Part shown: positions 1 to 7,057 of the stretch, piece after piece
Position numbering within the stretch: position 1 is the stretch's first letter
Layout: every line of letters begins with the position of its first letter
Assembly: GCA_000715685.1 (NCBI GenBank)
Contig: KL569462.1
Coordinates: 8,829 to 16,757 of the forward strand
Reading direction: 5' to 3'
From: Streptomyces lilacinus
GTDB lineage: Bacteria; Actinomycetota; Actinomycetes; Streptomycetales; Streptomycetaceae
DNA: 7,929 nt
Notes under the pieces: generated by a model
The model's input: the letters and a program-made list of their open reading frames with translations, nothing else
The model's database searches: none
Told to the model about the DNA's origin: nothing
Translations under genes and position numbers: made by a program

Positions 1-1640
1 GGCGGGATCCGGCCGACGGCCTCGGCGAGCCGCTCGCGCAGCTGCCGCAGCAGGCCGTCCAGCGGGCCCCGACCCAGCCGGGCCAGCTCGAAGGCGAGGG
101 CGCCCGCGCACAGGTGGACGGTGATGGTCGCGAAGACGTCGGCCACGGGCCCGTCGCCGCCCACCAGGATGCGCCGGTCGTCGAAGCCCAGCAAGTCGGC
201 GGCCTCGCCGCCGAGGCGGGCGGCCAGGCGTACGGAGTGCACGCGCGGCCCGTCGTTGTCCTTCAGCAGGAGCCGCAGCCGGGGCCTGCCGTCGATCTCG
301 TCGAGGACGATCGAGGTGTTCTGCTGGTGGGACTCCAGGGCGATGCCGTACGCGAAGAGGGTGGTGTGCCAGTCCAGGAGCAGCGTCAGGTAGGCGTCGA
401 GGAGGGCGACGAGGGAACCGCCGTAGTAGCGCTCGGCCAGCGCGTCGGCGACGAGGCGGCCGTCGGGGGTACGGGCGAGCAGCCCGGCGACGGGCACGAC
501 GTGCGCGTCCTCGAGCCCGGCGGGGTAGCGGCGCACGAGGGCCGCGAGGAGCTCGTGGCCGGCGGCGAGGTGGGTGCGCTCGTCGGCGAGCAGGACGGTG
601 CCGGCGAAGCGGGGTTCCCGGGCGACGATCTCCTCGAGCAGCCGCTGGCCGACCTCGCCGTCGAGGAGGGTGCCGGGCTTGATGGTGCGTCGGTTGCGCA
701 GGCCCAGGGTGGCGGTGGCCAGCGGCAGCTTGAGGTGGACGTCGGGGTCGTCGAGGACGGCGACGGTCCGCGTCGACAGCGTCGGCGTCACCTCCAGCCA
801 GGGCTTCTCGGCGAGGTGGGCGTCGTCCTCCAGGCCGCGGGCGCGCAGCGCGGCGGCGAGCGGGGCGCCGGCCGTGAGGGGGTGGACGGGCAGCGCCAGG
901 TGGTCGGCGTCGAGGCCGGTGAGGCCGAGGGCGCCGGGGGTGGGCCACCAGTACGGCAGCTCCGCGCTCGGGCCGGTGACGGCCTCGCGCGGCAGCACCA
1001 GCCAGCGCAGCGGGAAGGTGGGGTGGAATTCGGGCGCGTGGGCGCGCAGTTCGGCCTCGGTGAGACCGGCGCGGGCCCGGCCGGTGGGGTAGACGGGGTG
1101 GTCGCGGAAGGCGGCGAGGGTGTCGTAGGCCGCCGCGCCGGGCATCCCGGTCCAGTCGGCGGTGGAGCGCCCGTACGTACGGGCCAGGCGGTCGACGACC
1201 TCCTCGCGCACCCGGCCGTGCAGCCGGGTCGTGGCGAGGGCCTCCTCGCACTCGGCGAGGAAGGCGTCGAAGCCGGCCCGGTCCTCCGGGGCGGCGGCCG
1301 CGCGCAGCCGGGTCAGGACCGGGCGCAGTCCGCGCACCGTGCCGTCGGCGGTTCGAAGGAGGGGCTCGCGGGCCCGTACCTCGCACTGGAAACCGTCCGG
1401 GCCGACCGGCAGCAGCAACGTTTCGTCCTTGACGGGGAGTCGGAGCCAGGCGCCGTCGGGGTGCTGTTCCGTGACCGCCTTGCCGCGCAGTTGGTAGGCG
1501 TCCTCGCGCAGGAGGGTGCTGAGGACGCGGCCGAGGAGCTCGTCCTCCACCGCGTCGGGTGCCGCCGGGCCGGGTGCCGCCGGACTGAGTGCCGCCTGGC
1601 TGCTGATCACCGGGGGCGTCGCGGGCGTCGTCGTGCTCAT
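1..1640 (-). CDS. IucA/IucC-family NIS siderophore synthetase (3' end cut off by window)
   Basis: Cytoplasmic ligase of NRPS-independent siderophore assembly. Family members adenylate a carboxylate, usually citrate or a citryl or succinyl derivative, and transfer it to an amine or alcohol. I translated this frame directly: it starts at ATG 1640 and stays open to the window edge, giving 546 residues. The usual family length is about 580-620, so roughly the last 40-70 residues are missing. Visible motifs are HPVYPTGRARAGL at residues 181-193 (the family's HPxHPxxKxxxG nucleotide-binding segment, with Tyr for the second His and Arg for Lys), a STRT stretch at 289-292, LKLPLATATLGLRNRR at 303-318, ESHQQN at 436-441 and KDNDGPRV at 460-467. 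Residues 1-30 are a Pro/Ala-rich tail before the conserved LLxRVLxxLLRED helix. GGGAG at 1649-1653 is the ribosome-binding site. The start codon overlaps the stop of the ATP-grasp gene (ATGA), so the two are probably translationally coupled. The NIS subtype (A, B or C) and the substrate cannot be assigned by eye. Confidence 0.93.
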   Translation of the reverse strand, partial: MSTTTPATPPVISSQAALSPAAPGPAAPDAVEDELLGRVLSTLLREDAYQLRGKAVTEQHPDGAWLRLPVKDETLLLPVGPDGFQCEVRAREPLLRTADGTVRGLRPVLTRLRAAAAPEDRAGFDAFLAECEEALATTRLHGRVREEVVDRLARTYGRSTADWTGMPGAAAYDTLAAFRDHPVYPTGRARAGLTEAELRAHAPEFHPTFPLRWLVLPREAVTGPSAELPYWWPTPGALGLTGLDADHLALPVHPLTAGAPLAAALRARGLEDDAHLAEKPWLEVTPTLSTRTVAVLDDPDVHLKLPLATATLGLRNRRTIKPGTLLDGEVGQRLLEEIVAREPRFAGTVLLADERTHLAAGHELLAALVRRYPAGLEDAHVVPVAGLLARTPDGRLVADALAERYYGGSLVALLDAYLTLLLDWHTTLFAYGIALESHQQNTSIVLDEIDGRPRLRLLLKDNDGPRVHSVRLAARLGGEAADLLGFDDRRILVGGDGPVADVFATITVHLCAGALAFELARLGRGPLDGLLRQLRERLAEAVGRIP

Positions 1641-2860
1641 GAGGCGATCTCCCAGCGTCGGGAGGCCAGGAAGTCCGCGACGGCGCGGTCGATCCGGTCC
1701 GCGTCGGTGCCGGTGGCCCGCAGCACCCCGAGGTAGTCGCGGTTCGTGCGGTAGAGCGGGTGCTTCTCGCCGGCTTCGCGCAGGGGCCGGTAGACCAGCC
1801 GTACGCCGTCGTGCTCGGTGTCGCTGGCGGCGGGCGCGACCTCGAGGGTGCCGCCGCGCTCGGCGCACACGTACTCCATGCGCACCCGGCCATCCGTGCG
1901 GGCGCCGAGTTCGGTGGGGAGGGGCTCGCCGAGGTGGGTGCGCAGGATGTGTTCGAAGAGGGGGATGCCCAGCAGCTGGGCGAGGACGAGGTCGCACTGG
2001 TCGCCGATGGCGCGGTAGTTGACCTCGATGATGCGGGCGCGGTCGCCCTGGGCGACGTACTCGGTGTGGCAGGCGCCGAAGCCGACGCCGAGCGCCCGGA
2101 GCTGCTCGAGGACCTGCGCGCTGTGGGGTTCGGGCGGGGCGGGCAGCAGGTCGAGGCGTTCCTCGACGAAGTACGGCGGCGGGGACAGCTCGGTGCGGAA
2201 GGCGCCGAGGGTGTGCAGGGTGGTGCCGTCGCCGAGCGTCTCGAGGGTGTACAGCTGCCCGTCGAGGTACTCCTCGATCACGAGGGCGGCGTCGGGGCGG
2301 CGGGAGCGGATCTCCCGGCAGCGGTCGACCAGTTCGGCCGGGTCGCCGACGAGGACGACGTCCTCGCTGGCCACGCCCTCGCGCGGCTTGACGACGCAGG
2401 GGAAGGGCAGGTCCGCGGCCTCGAGGTCGGCCGGGCCCCGGCCGGGCGGGAGCTCGGCGGAGCGGACGACGTCGAGGCCGGACTCGGCGAGGACGCGGCG
2501 CAGTTCGGCCTTGTTCTTGGCGCGCAGGGCCGCCCGCCAGTCCTTGCCGGGCAGGCCGAAGTAGTCGGCGGCGAGCGCGGCCTGGGTCTGCAGGTGGTCG
2601 CTGTTGGTGAAGACGGCGTCGGGCCGGCCGAGGTCGGAGATCCGGCCTATGACGTCGAGGACGTCGCGTACGTCGCAGCGGACGACGTCGAGTTCGGGGA
2701 GGGGGGCGCCGCCGTCGGCGACGTGGCACGCGTAGGCCCGCCGGTGGGCGTCGGGCTGGTCGGTGAGGAGGGTGACGGCCAGGCCCAGGCGGGCCGCGGC
2801 GGGCAGGAAGCCCTCGGTGACGGAGTCGGTGGGATTGAGCGCGAGAAGATGCAGCCGCAC
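1637..2860 (-). CDS. ATP-grasp domain ligase, siderophore-cluster associated
   Basis: A 407-residue cytoplasmic protein with ATP-grasp architecture; such enzymes join a carboxylate to an amine through an acyl-phosphate. An N-terminal Rossmann-like region (about 1-105) is followed by the usual K-N-K stretch before the ATP-binding lobe (115-117). The ATP lysine sits in VVKPREG at 156-162 (Lys158), the adenine-contacting EEY at 196-198, and the metal/phosphate motif in IEVNYRAIGDQ at 278-288 (Glu279, Asn281, Arg283). Many relatives read NPR where this one has NYR. The start is GTG at 2860, chosen because AAAGG lies 7 nt upstream and the N-terminus MRLHLLALNP runs straight into the first beta strand. 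The gene follows the FecB-type lipoprotein after a 114-nt gap holding a strong hairpin, and its TGA overlaps the start of the NIS synthetase gene. A role in building the same siderophore is inferred from that coupling. Amino and acyl substrates are unknown. Carnosine-synthase-like and other amino-acid ligases share this fold. Confidence 0.88.
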   Translation of the reverse strand: MRLHLLALNPTDSVTEGFLPAAARLGLAVTLLTDQPDAHRRAYACHVADGGAPLPELDVVRCDVRDVLDVIGRISDLGRPDAVFTNSDHLQTQAALAADYFGLPGKDWRAALRAKNKAELRRVLAESGLDVVRSAELPPGRGPADLEAADLPFPCVVKPREGVASEDVVLVGDPAELVDRCREIRSRRPDAALVIEEYLDGQLYTLETLGDGTTLHTLGAFRTELSPPPYFVEERLDLLPAPPEPHSAQVLEQLRALGVGFGACHTEYVAQGDRARIIEVNYRAIGDQCDLVLAQLLGIPLFEHILRTHLGEPLPTELGARTDGRVRMEYVCAERGGTLEVAPAASDTEHDGVRLVYRPLREAGEKHPLYRTNRDYLGVLRATGTDADRIDRAVADFLASRRWEIAS

Positions 2861-2908
2861 GGAGGCACCTTTCGGTGAGCAGGGGTGTATGGGGGAAGCG
2901 GGGGGTGC

Positions 2909-2949
2909 GCTTCCGCCGGGCCGTGCCGCACACGCGGCCCGACGGAAGC
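2909..2949 (-). terminator. Strong stem-loop between lipoprotein and ATP-grasp genes (terminator or processing hairpin)
   Basis: Inverted repeat with 15-nt arms (2909-2923 and 2935-2949) and an 11-nt loop. Arms pair fully except for one position that becomes a G-U wobble in the minus-strand transcript. It begins 26 nt after the lipoprotein gene's TAG and ends 48 nt before the ATP-grasp start. No U-run follows, as is common for streptomycete stem-loops, so it may terminate partially or act as an mRNA-stabilising or processing hairpin that sets the importer/biosynthesis expression ratio. A smaller competing hairpin (GCCGC/GCGGC around a 4-nt loop, 2925-2938) shares part of the stem. Confidence 0.6.
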
Positions 2950-2974
2950 AGATGGTGGGGGCGCCGAGCAGGGC

Positions 2975-3979
2975 CTACTGGGGTGCGGGGACGCCGGCGG
3001 CCCTGGCGATGTCGTCGAGGACGTGGTTCGCGGCCTGGATGCCGATGCCGGACATCCAGGTCTCGTCCGGCACCTGGAAGACCTTGTGGTTCTTGACGAC
3101 GCCCAGGCCCTGCCACAGCGGGTTGCCCTCGACGGCGCCCTGCTGGGTCTTCTTCGGGTCGTCGGCGACGGTGACGAAGACGAGGTCGGCGTCGGCCTTG
3201 TCGATCTGCTCCGGGGAGACCTCGAGCATCGGCTTGTCGACGTCCTGCGAGGCGGGGCGGCGCAGGCCGATGTCGGTCAGGACGATGCCGCTGAAGGACT
3301 GCTTCTGGTAGAGCCGGGTGGGGCCGGCGACGAAGCGGACGACGGACGCGGTGGGCACGGTGCCGTTGTTCTTCTGCTTGATCGCCTCGCCGAGGGCCTT
3401 GGCGCGCTTCTCGTACGCCGTCATGGCCGCGGCGGCCTCGTTCTCCAGGCCCAGCGCCTTGGCGTGGACCTTGAGGTTCTCCTTCCAGGGGGCGCCGGTG
3501 GTCTCGGTGAAGACGGTCGGGGCGATGCCCTTGAGCTTGTCGTAGACCTTGGCGTGGCGGACCTTGGAGGAAAGGATCAGGTCGGGCTTGAGCGACATGA
3601 TCCGCTCGATGTTGGGCTCGGCCATGGGGCCGACGTCCTTGGTGTTCTTGACCTTTGCGGACAGGTAGGAGGGGAAGCCGCCCTCGGTCTTCATGTGGGG
3701 CGAGACCGCGCCGACGGGTTCGATGCCGAGCATGGTGACGTCGTCGAGCTCGCCGGTGTCGAGGACGACGACGCGCTGCGGCTTCTTGGGGATCTCGGTG
3801 GTGCCCATGGCGTGGGTGACGGAGCGTGGGAAGCCGGTGCCGGCGCCGCTCTTGGTCTCGTCCTTGGCGCCGTCCTCGCTGCCGCCGCAGGCGGTCAGGA
3901 CGGCCGTGCCGACGATGACAGCAAGCGGCATTGCGGTTACTCTGCGTAGTCGATACAGTGTGGAGCGGAGCAGGGTCAC
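2975..3979 (-). CDS. FecB-type ferric-siderophore substrate-binding lipoprotein
   Basis: Extracytoplasmic lipid-anchored receptor that captures a ferric siderophore and delivers it to the FecCD-type permease. The protein has 334 residues. A basic N-terminus (RLRR at 10-13), a hydrophobic core and the lipobox LTAC (acylated Cys31) form a lipoprotein signal peptide, followed by a charged Ser/Gly/Glu linker. The periplasmic-binding-protein domain begins near 64 with PKKPQRVVVLDTGELDDVTMLGIEPVGA. IERIMSLKPDLILSS ends the first lobe, and VSPEQIDKADADLVFVTVADD and a C-terminal ANHVLDDIARAAG helix complete the second lobe. The start is GTG 3979, preceded by AGGA at 3987-3990 with 7-nt spacing. The frame remains open upstream through the ATPase gene, but that extension is an artefact, and the later in-frame Met17 would remove the positive charges of the signal peptide. 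The gene lies 83 nt downstream of the ATPase, so a shared operon is likely. The siderophore is probably the product of the downstream ligases; substrate specificity cannot be read from sequence. Confidence 0.93.
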   Translation of the reverse strand: MTLLRSTLYRLRRVTAMPLAVIVGTAVLTACGGSEDGAKDETKSGAGTGFPRSVTHAMGTTEIPKKPQRVVVLDTGELDDVTMLGIEPVGAVSPHMKTEGGFPSYLSAKVKNTKDVGPMAEPNIERIMSLKPDLILSSKVRHAKVYDKLKGIAPTVFTETTGAPWKENLKVHAKALGLENEAAAAMTAYEKRAKALGEAIKQKNNGTVPTASVVRFVAGPTRLYQKQSFSGIVLTDIGLRRPASQDVDKPMLEVSPEQIDKADADLVFVTVADDPKKTQQGAVEGNPLWQGLGVVKNHKVFQVPDETWMSGIGIQAANHVLDDIARAAGVPAPQ

Positions 3980-4062
3980 GGTGGGTTCCTGTCGTTGAGC
4001 GGTGGTGGGGGTGTGGGGTGTTGAGGCTGTTGAGGGTGGTGAGGGAGTGGGGATCGAGCGGG
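3980..4062 (-). other. G-depleted, C/A-rich transcribed spacer ahead of the lipoprotein gene
   Basis: The 83 nt between the ATPase stop and the lipoprotein GTG contain 48 C and only 7 G in the minus-strand transcript, which is highly atypical for this G-rich context and should be nearly unstructured. The octamer CCTCAACA occurs twice in it. The AGGA at 3987-3990 sits at its end. It contains no iron box and no convincing -10/-35, so I read it as an intra-operon leader: either an open ribosome-loading region that boosts receptor synthesis or a Rho-loading type sequence. Confidence 0.5.
3987..3990 (-). promoter_or_regulatory. Ribosome-binding site fixing the GTG start of the lipoprotein gene
   Basis: AGGA on the minus strand, 7 nt before GTG 3979. 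It is the only Shine-Dalgarno-like sequence near the signal peptide, and it decides this start over the long upstream extension and over Met17. Confidence 0.7.
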
Positions 4063-4908
4063 TCAGGAGGTCGGGGTCGCGGCGGTCGCGGCCGTCGCGG
4101 TGCGTCTGCGGGACCGGGCGCGCGGGACGACCAGCGGGGCGCCGGTTTCGGGATCGGGGACGACCCGGCACTCCACGCGGAAGACCTTCTCGACCAGTTC
4201 GGCGGTGAGGACGTCCGCCGGGGGCCCGGCCGCGGCCGGGCGGCCGTCGCACATGACGACCAGGTGGTCGGCGTAGCGGGCGGCCTGTCCGAGGTCGTGC
4301 AGGACCATGACGACGGTCCGGCCGGCCTCGGCGTTCAACTCCTCGACCAGGTCCAGCACGTCGAGCTGGTGGCGCAGGTCGAGGAAGGTCGTGGGTTCGT
4401 CCAGGAGCAGCAGCGGGGTGTCCTGGGCGAGGGCGAGGGCGATCCAGGCGCGCTGGCGCTGGCCGCCGGAGAGCTCGTCGACGGGCCGGTCGCGCAGCGC
4501 GGCGGTGCCGGTGCGCTCCAGCGCCTCCTCGACGGCCGCCTGGTCGGCCGCCGACCAGGGGGTGAGCATCCGCTGGTGGGGGTAGCGGCCGAGGCGGACG
4601 AGGGCCTCGACGGTGATGCCCTCGGGGGCGGTGGCCTGCTGCGGGAGCAGGCCGAGGCGGCGGGCCAGGGTACGGGCGGGCATGCGGTGGATGTCCTCGC
4701 CGTCGAGGGTGACGGTCCCGGCGGCGGGGGCGAGCAGCCGGGCCATGCCGCGCAGCAGGGTGGACTTGCCGCAGGCGTTGGGGCCGACGACGGCGGTGAC
4801 GGCGCCGCCGGGGAGGGCGAGGTCGACGCCGTCGACGACGACGTCGGCGCCGTAGCCGAGGCGCAGTCCGTGGGTCGCGAGCCGGTGGGCGGGGGTGGTG
4901 GTGCTCAT
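4063..4908 (-). CDS. FepC/FhuC-type ferric-siderophore ABC transporter ATPase
   Basis: Cytoplasmic ATPase that drives the two permeases encoded immediately upstream. It has 281 residues, somewhat longer than many family members because of an Arg/Ala/Thr-rich low-complexity C-terminal tail (about 263-281). Walker A is GPNACGKST (42-50), the Q-loop is LLPQQ (87-91), the signature LSGGQRQR (146-153), Walker B LLLLDE (166-171), the D-loop FLD (175-177) and the switch His204 in VLHD. The GRYPH segment (107-111) and the TFLDLRHQLDVLDLV stretch after Walker B are typical of iron-siderophore ATPases. The start is ATG 4908 with GGGAG 9 nt upstream. It overlaps the upstream permease stop by 4 nt (ATGA), indicating translational coupling and stoichiometric complex assembly. 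The frame is open far upstream in the permease gene, but that extension has no domain content. Confidence 0.95.
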   Translation of the reverse strand: MSTTTPAHRLATHGLRLGYGADVVVDGVDLALPGGAVTAVVGPNACGKSTLLRGMARLLAPAAGTVTLDGEDIHRMPARTLARRLGLLPQQATAPEGITVEALVRLGRYPHQRMLTPWSAADQAAVEEALERTGTAALRDRPVDELSGGQRQRAWIALALAQDTPLLLLDEPTTFLDLRHQLDVLDLVEELNAEAGRTVVMVLHDLGQAARYADHLVVMCDGRPAAAGPPADVLTAELVEKVFRVECRVVPDPETGAPLVVPRARSRRRTATAATAATPTS

Positions 4909-5987
4909 CGGGGGGCGCTCCCGGGGGTGGGCTTGATCTGGCGCAGCATCAGCACGAGCAGCCAGGGCGCCCCGAGCGTCGCGGTGAGGACGCCGACGGG
5001 CAGCCCGCGCACGGGCAGGACGTGCAGGACGAGGAGGTCGGCGCCCAGCAGCAGGGCGGCGCCGGTGAGGGCGGTCAGGGCGAGGGTGCCGGCGGTGGGC
5101 GGCCCGGCGAGCCGGCGCACGATGTGCGGCACCGCGAGGGCGACGAAGCCGACGGGCCCGCTGAGCGCGGCGGCGACGGAGGCCAGCACGACGGCGAGCA
5201 GCAGCAGGCGAAGCCTGGCCGCCCGGGGGGCCAGCCCGAGGGCGCCGGCGGGGTCGTCGCCGAGGTCGAGGACGGCGAGCGAGCGGTGGCCGGCGAGGGC
5301 GAGGGCCAGTCCGACGAGGACGGCCGTTCCCCCGGTGCCGACCTCGGCCCAGGTCCGTCCGTAGACCGAGCCGGTGGTCCACTGCAGGGCGCTGGAGGCG
5401 AGTTCGGCGGGGAAGCGGACGATGAGGAGGTTCACGGCGGCGGCGAGCCCGGACTGCACGGCGAGGCCGACGAGCACGATCCGGTTGACGGTGAACCCGC
5501 CCCGCCAGGCCAGCAGCCCCAGCAGCAGCGCGGCGAGCAGTCCGCCGCCGAGCGCGGCGGGCGAGGTCAGCGCGGCCGGGGCACCGGAGGCGATGACGGC
5601 CGTCGCGCCGAGGGAGGCCCCGCCGGTCACGCCGACCACGTCCGGGGAGGCGAGCGGGTTGCGGGCGACGCGCTGCAGGAGCGCGCCGGCGACGGCGAGC
5701 CCCGCCCCTGCGGCGAGGGCGGCCAGGACGCGGGGGGCACGCAGTTCCTGAATGAGCATCACGTTGCCGGCGTCGCCGAGTCCCACCAGGGCGCGCAGGG
5801 CGTCCGGGGGCGGTACGTCCACCTCGCCGGTGCCGAGCCCGATCGCGGTCAGGACGACGAGCAGGGCAACGGTGGCGGTGGCGAGCAGGGCGGTGCGTCG
5901 ACGCTGCCGGGCGATGGCGCCCGTGCGGGGGGCGGGCCGGGTACGGGGGGCCGGGGCGGTCGTCGCGGGATCCGTCGCGGGGGTCAT
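4905..5987 (-). CDS. FecCD-family ferric-siderophore ABC permease (second subunit)
   Basis: Integral membrane subunit, 360 residues, expected to pair with the permease encoded just upstream to form a heterodimeric channel. A cytoplasmic Pro/Arg/Thr-rich N-terminus (1-31) precedes a first helix at about 32-50. The FecCD hallmark GALLQRVARNPLASPDVVGVTGGASLGA covers 101-128. The ALGLAPRAARLR loop (249-260) is the likely ATPase-coupling helix region, and GPVGFVALAVPHIVRRLAG (277-295) is the second family signature. Many Ala/Leu/Val-rich stretches fit the roughly ten-helix BtuC-like fold. The start is ATG 5987, with GGAAGG about 7 nt upstream inside the end of the preceding gene. It overlaps both neighbours by 4 nt (ATGA at 5984-5987 and at 4905-4908), so all three transporter core genes form one translationally coupled block. 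Confidence 0.95.
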   Translation of the reverse strand: MTPATDPATTAPAPRTRPAPRTGAIARQRRRTALLATATVALLVVLTAIGLGTGEVDVPPPDALRALVGLGDAGNVMLIQELRAPRVLAALAAGAGLAVAGALLQRVARNPLASPDVVGVTGGASLGATAVIASGAPAALTSPAALGGGLLAALLLGLLAWRGGFTVNRIVLVGLAVQSGLAAAVNLLIVRFPAELASSALQWTTGSVYGRTWAEVGTGGTAVLVGLALALAGHRSLAVLDLGDDPAGALGLAPRAARLRLLLLAVVLASVAAALSGPVGFVALAVPHIVRRLAGPPTAGTLALTALTGAALLLGADLLVLHVLPVRGLPVGVLTATLGAPWLLVLMLRQIKPTPGSAPR

Positions 5988-7045
5988 CGCGCCACCTTCC
6001 GGGCGAGGAGGGCGAGCAGCGGCGCGCCCAGCAGGGCGGTCACGATGCCGACTTCGAGTTCGACGGGGCGCAGGACGAGCCGGCCGACGATGTCCGCAGC
6101 GAGCAGCAGCAGGGGGCCGACGATCAGACAGCCGGGCAGCAGCAGGCGGTGGTCGGCGCCCGTGACCTTGCGTACGAGGTGGGGTGCGGCGAGGCCGACG
6201 AAGGAAAGCGGACCGGCGACCGCGACGGCGGACGCGGCGAGCAGCACCACGGCGGCGCCGCCGACGGCGCGGATCCTGGCGACCGGCACGCCGAGCGCCT
6301 GCGCGGTCTCGTCGCCGAGGGCGAGGGCGTTGAGGGCAGGCGCGATGGCCAGGGCCAGGGCCAGGCCGACGACCAGCGGGCCGAGGACGGGCAGCAGGAT
6401 GTCGGTCTGCCGACCGGCGAGCGAGCCGGCCAGCCAGAAGTCGTCCAGGGTGCGGTGGCTGGTGAGCATCACCGCGGAGGTCCAGGAGATGAGGACGGCG
6501 TCCAGCACGGTGCCGCCGAGGGCCAGGCGCACGGGGTCCAGGTCGCCGGCCCGGCGGGCCAGGGCGAGGACGGCCAGGGTGGCGAGCGCGGCGCCGGCGA
6601 AGGCGAACGGCAAGTACTGGGCGGGGTGTGCGAGATGCAGGGCGTAGCTCGCGACGACCACGGCGAAGCCGGCGCCGTGGTTGATGCCCAGAGTGGCGGG
6701 CGAGGCCAGCGGGTTGCGGGTGACGCCCTGGGCGACAGCGCCGGCGACGCCCAGGGCGGCGCCGACCACGAGACCGATGACCGTGCGGGGCACGCGCAGT
6801 CCCGTCACGACGAGGGCGTCACTGCGGAGCGTGTCGCTGCCGTGGCCGCCGTCGACCAGCGCGTGCCACACCGTGGTCAGCGGCACCGCCCGGGAGCCCG
6901 CCGCCAGGCTGAGGGCGACGGTGAGCACGAGCAGGACGGTGCCCCCGAGGAACAGGAGCACCGCACGCGACGCCGCCGGCTTCCGGGGTCGGAGCCGGGG
7001 GGCATGCCGGGACGGCCGGTCGAGGCCGGCTTCGGTCACGTTCAC
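5984..7045 (-). CDS. FecCD-family ferric-siderophore ABC permease (first subunit, operon leader)
   Basis: Integral membrane subunit of 353 residues. A basic cytoplasmic N-terminus (RPSRHAPRLRPRKP, 10-23) precedes the first helix at about 28-49. The FecCD signature GAVAQGVTRNPLASPATLGINHGAGF is at 102-127, the coupling-loop segment ALGVPVARIRAVGG at 250-263, and GPLSFVGLAAPHLVRKVTG at 278-296; the C-terminus LLGAPLLALLARKVAR is family-typical. It is related to, but clearly divergent from, the next permease, as expected of a heterodimer. The assigned start is GTG 7045, with AAGG (7054-7057) 8 nt before it. A second GTG at 7039 (Val3) is an alternative. This is the first gene after the iron box, so the whole downstream set is probably iron-repressed from here. 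Confidence 0.94.
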   Translation of the reverse strand: MNVTEAGLDRPSRHAPRLRPRKPAASRAVLLFLGGTVLLVLTVALSLAAGSRAVPLTTVWHALVDGGHGSDTLRSDALVVTGLRVPRTVIGLVVGAALGVAGAVAQGVTRNPLASPATLGINHGAGFAVVVASYALHLAHPAQYLPFAFAGAALATLAVLALARRAGDLDPVRLALGGTVLDAVLISWTSAVMLTSHRTLDDFWLAGSLAGRQTDILLPVLGPLVVGLALALAIAPALNALALGDETAQALGVPVARIRAVGGAAVVLLAASAVAVAGPLSFVGLAAPHLVRKVTGADHRLLLPGCLIVGPLLLLAADIVGRLVLRPVELEVGIVTALLGAPLLALLARKVAR

Positions 7046-7053
7046 GGAAGAGA

Positions 7054-7057
7054 CCTT
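7054..7057 (-). promoter_or_regulatory. Ribosome-binding site overlapping the iron box
   Basis: AAGG on the minus strand, 8 nt before GTG 7045. Two of its bases belong to the outer edge of the iron box, so operator and translation signal are physically merged. This supports GTG 7045 over GTG 7039, provided the transcript begins far enough upstream to include it. Confidence 0.5.

Noticed and set aside
114..1736. 540-residue open frame on the plus strand
   Set aside because: It is antisense to the NIS synthetase. Its product is a featureless Gly/Glu/Val/Arg-rich chain with no domain, as expected from high third-position GC on the opposite strand.
2975..4252. Lipoprotein frame extended upstream to a 425-residue protein
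   Set aside because: The extension reads through the spacer and the ATPase gene and would bury the lipoprotein signal peptide. GTG 3979 restores a normal N-terminus.
2885..5364. Long plus-strand open frames opposite the lipoprotein and ATPase genes
   Set aside because: They are antisense to clearly identified genes, have no recognisable motif and cross real gene boundaries.
4063..5382. ATPase frame extended upstream to a 439-residue protein
   Set aside because: The extra 158 residues are an Arg/Pro/Ala-rich frame within the permease gene. The ATG at 4908 with a good ribosome-binding site gives the normal family length.
5022..6647. 541-residue plus-strand open frame, with a second at 6149-7093
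   Set aside because: Both are antisense to the two permeases and give Gly/Glu/Gln-rich low-complexity translations with no family motifs. They are compositional shadows.
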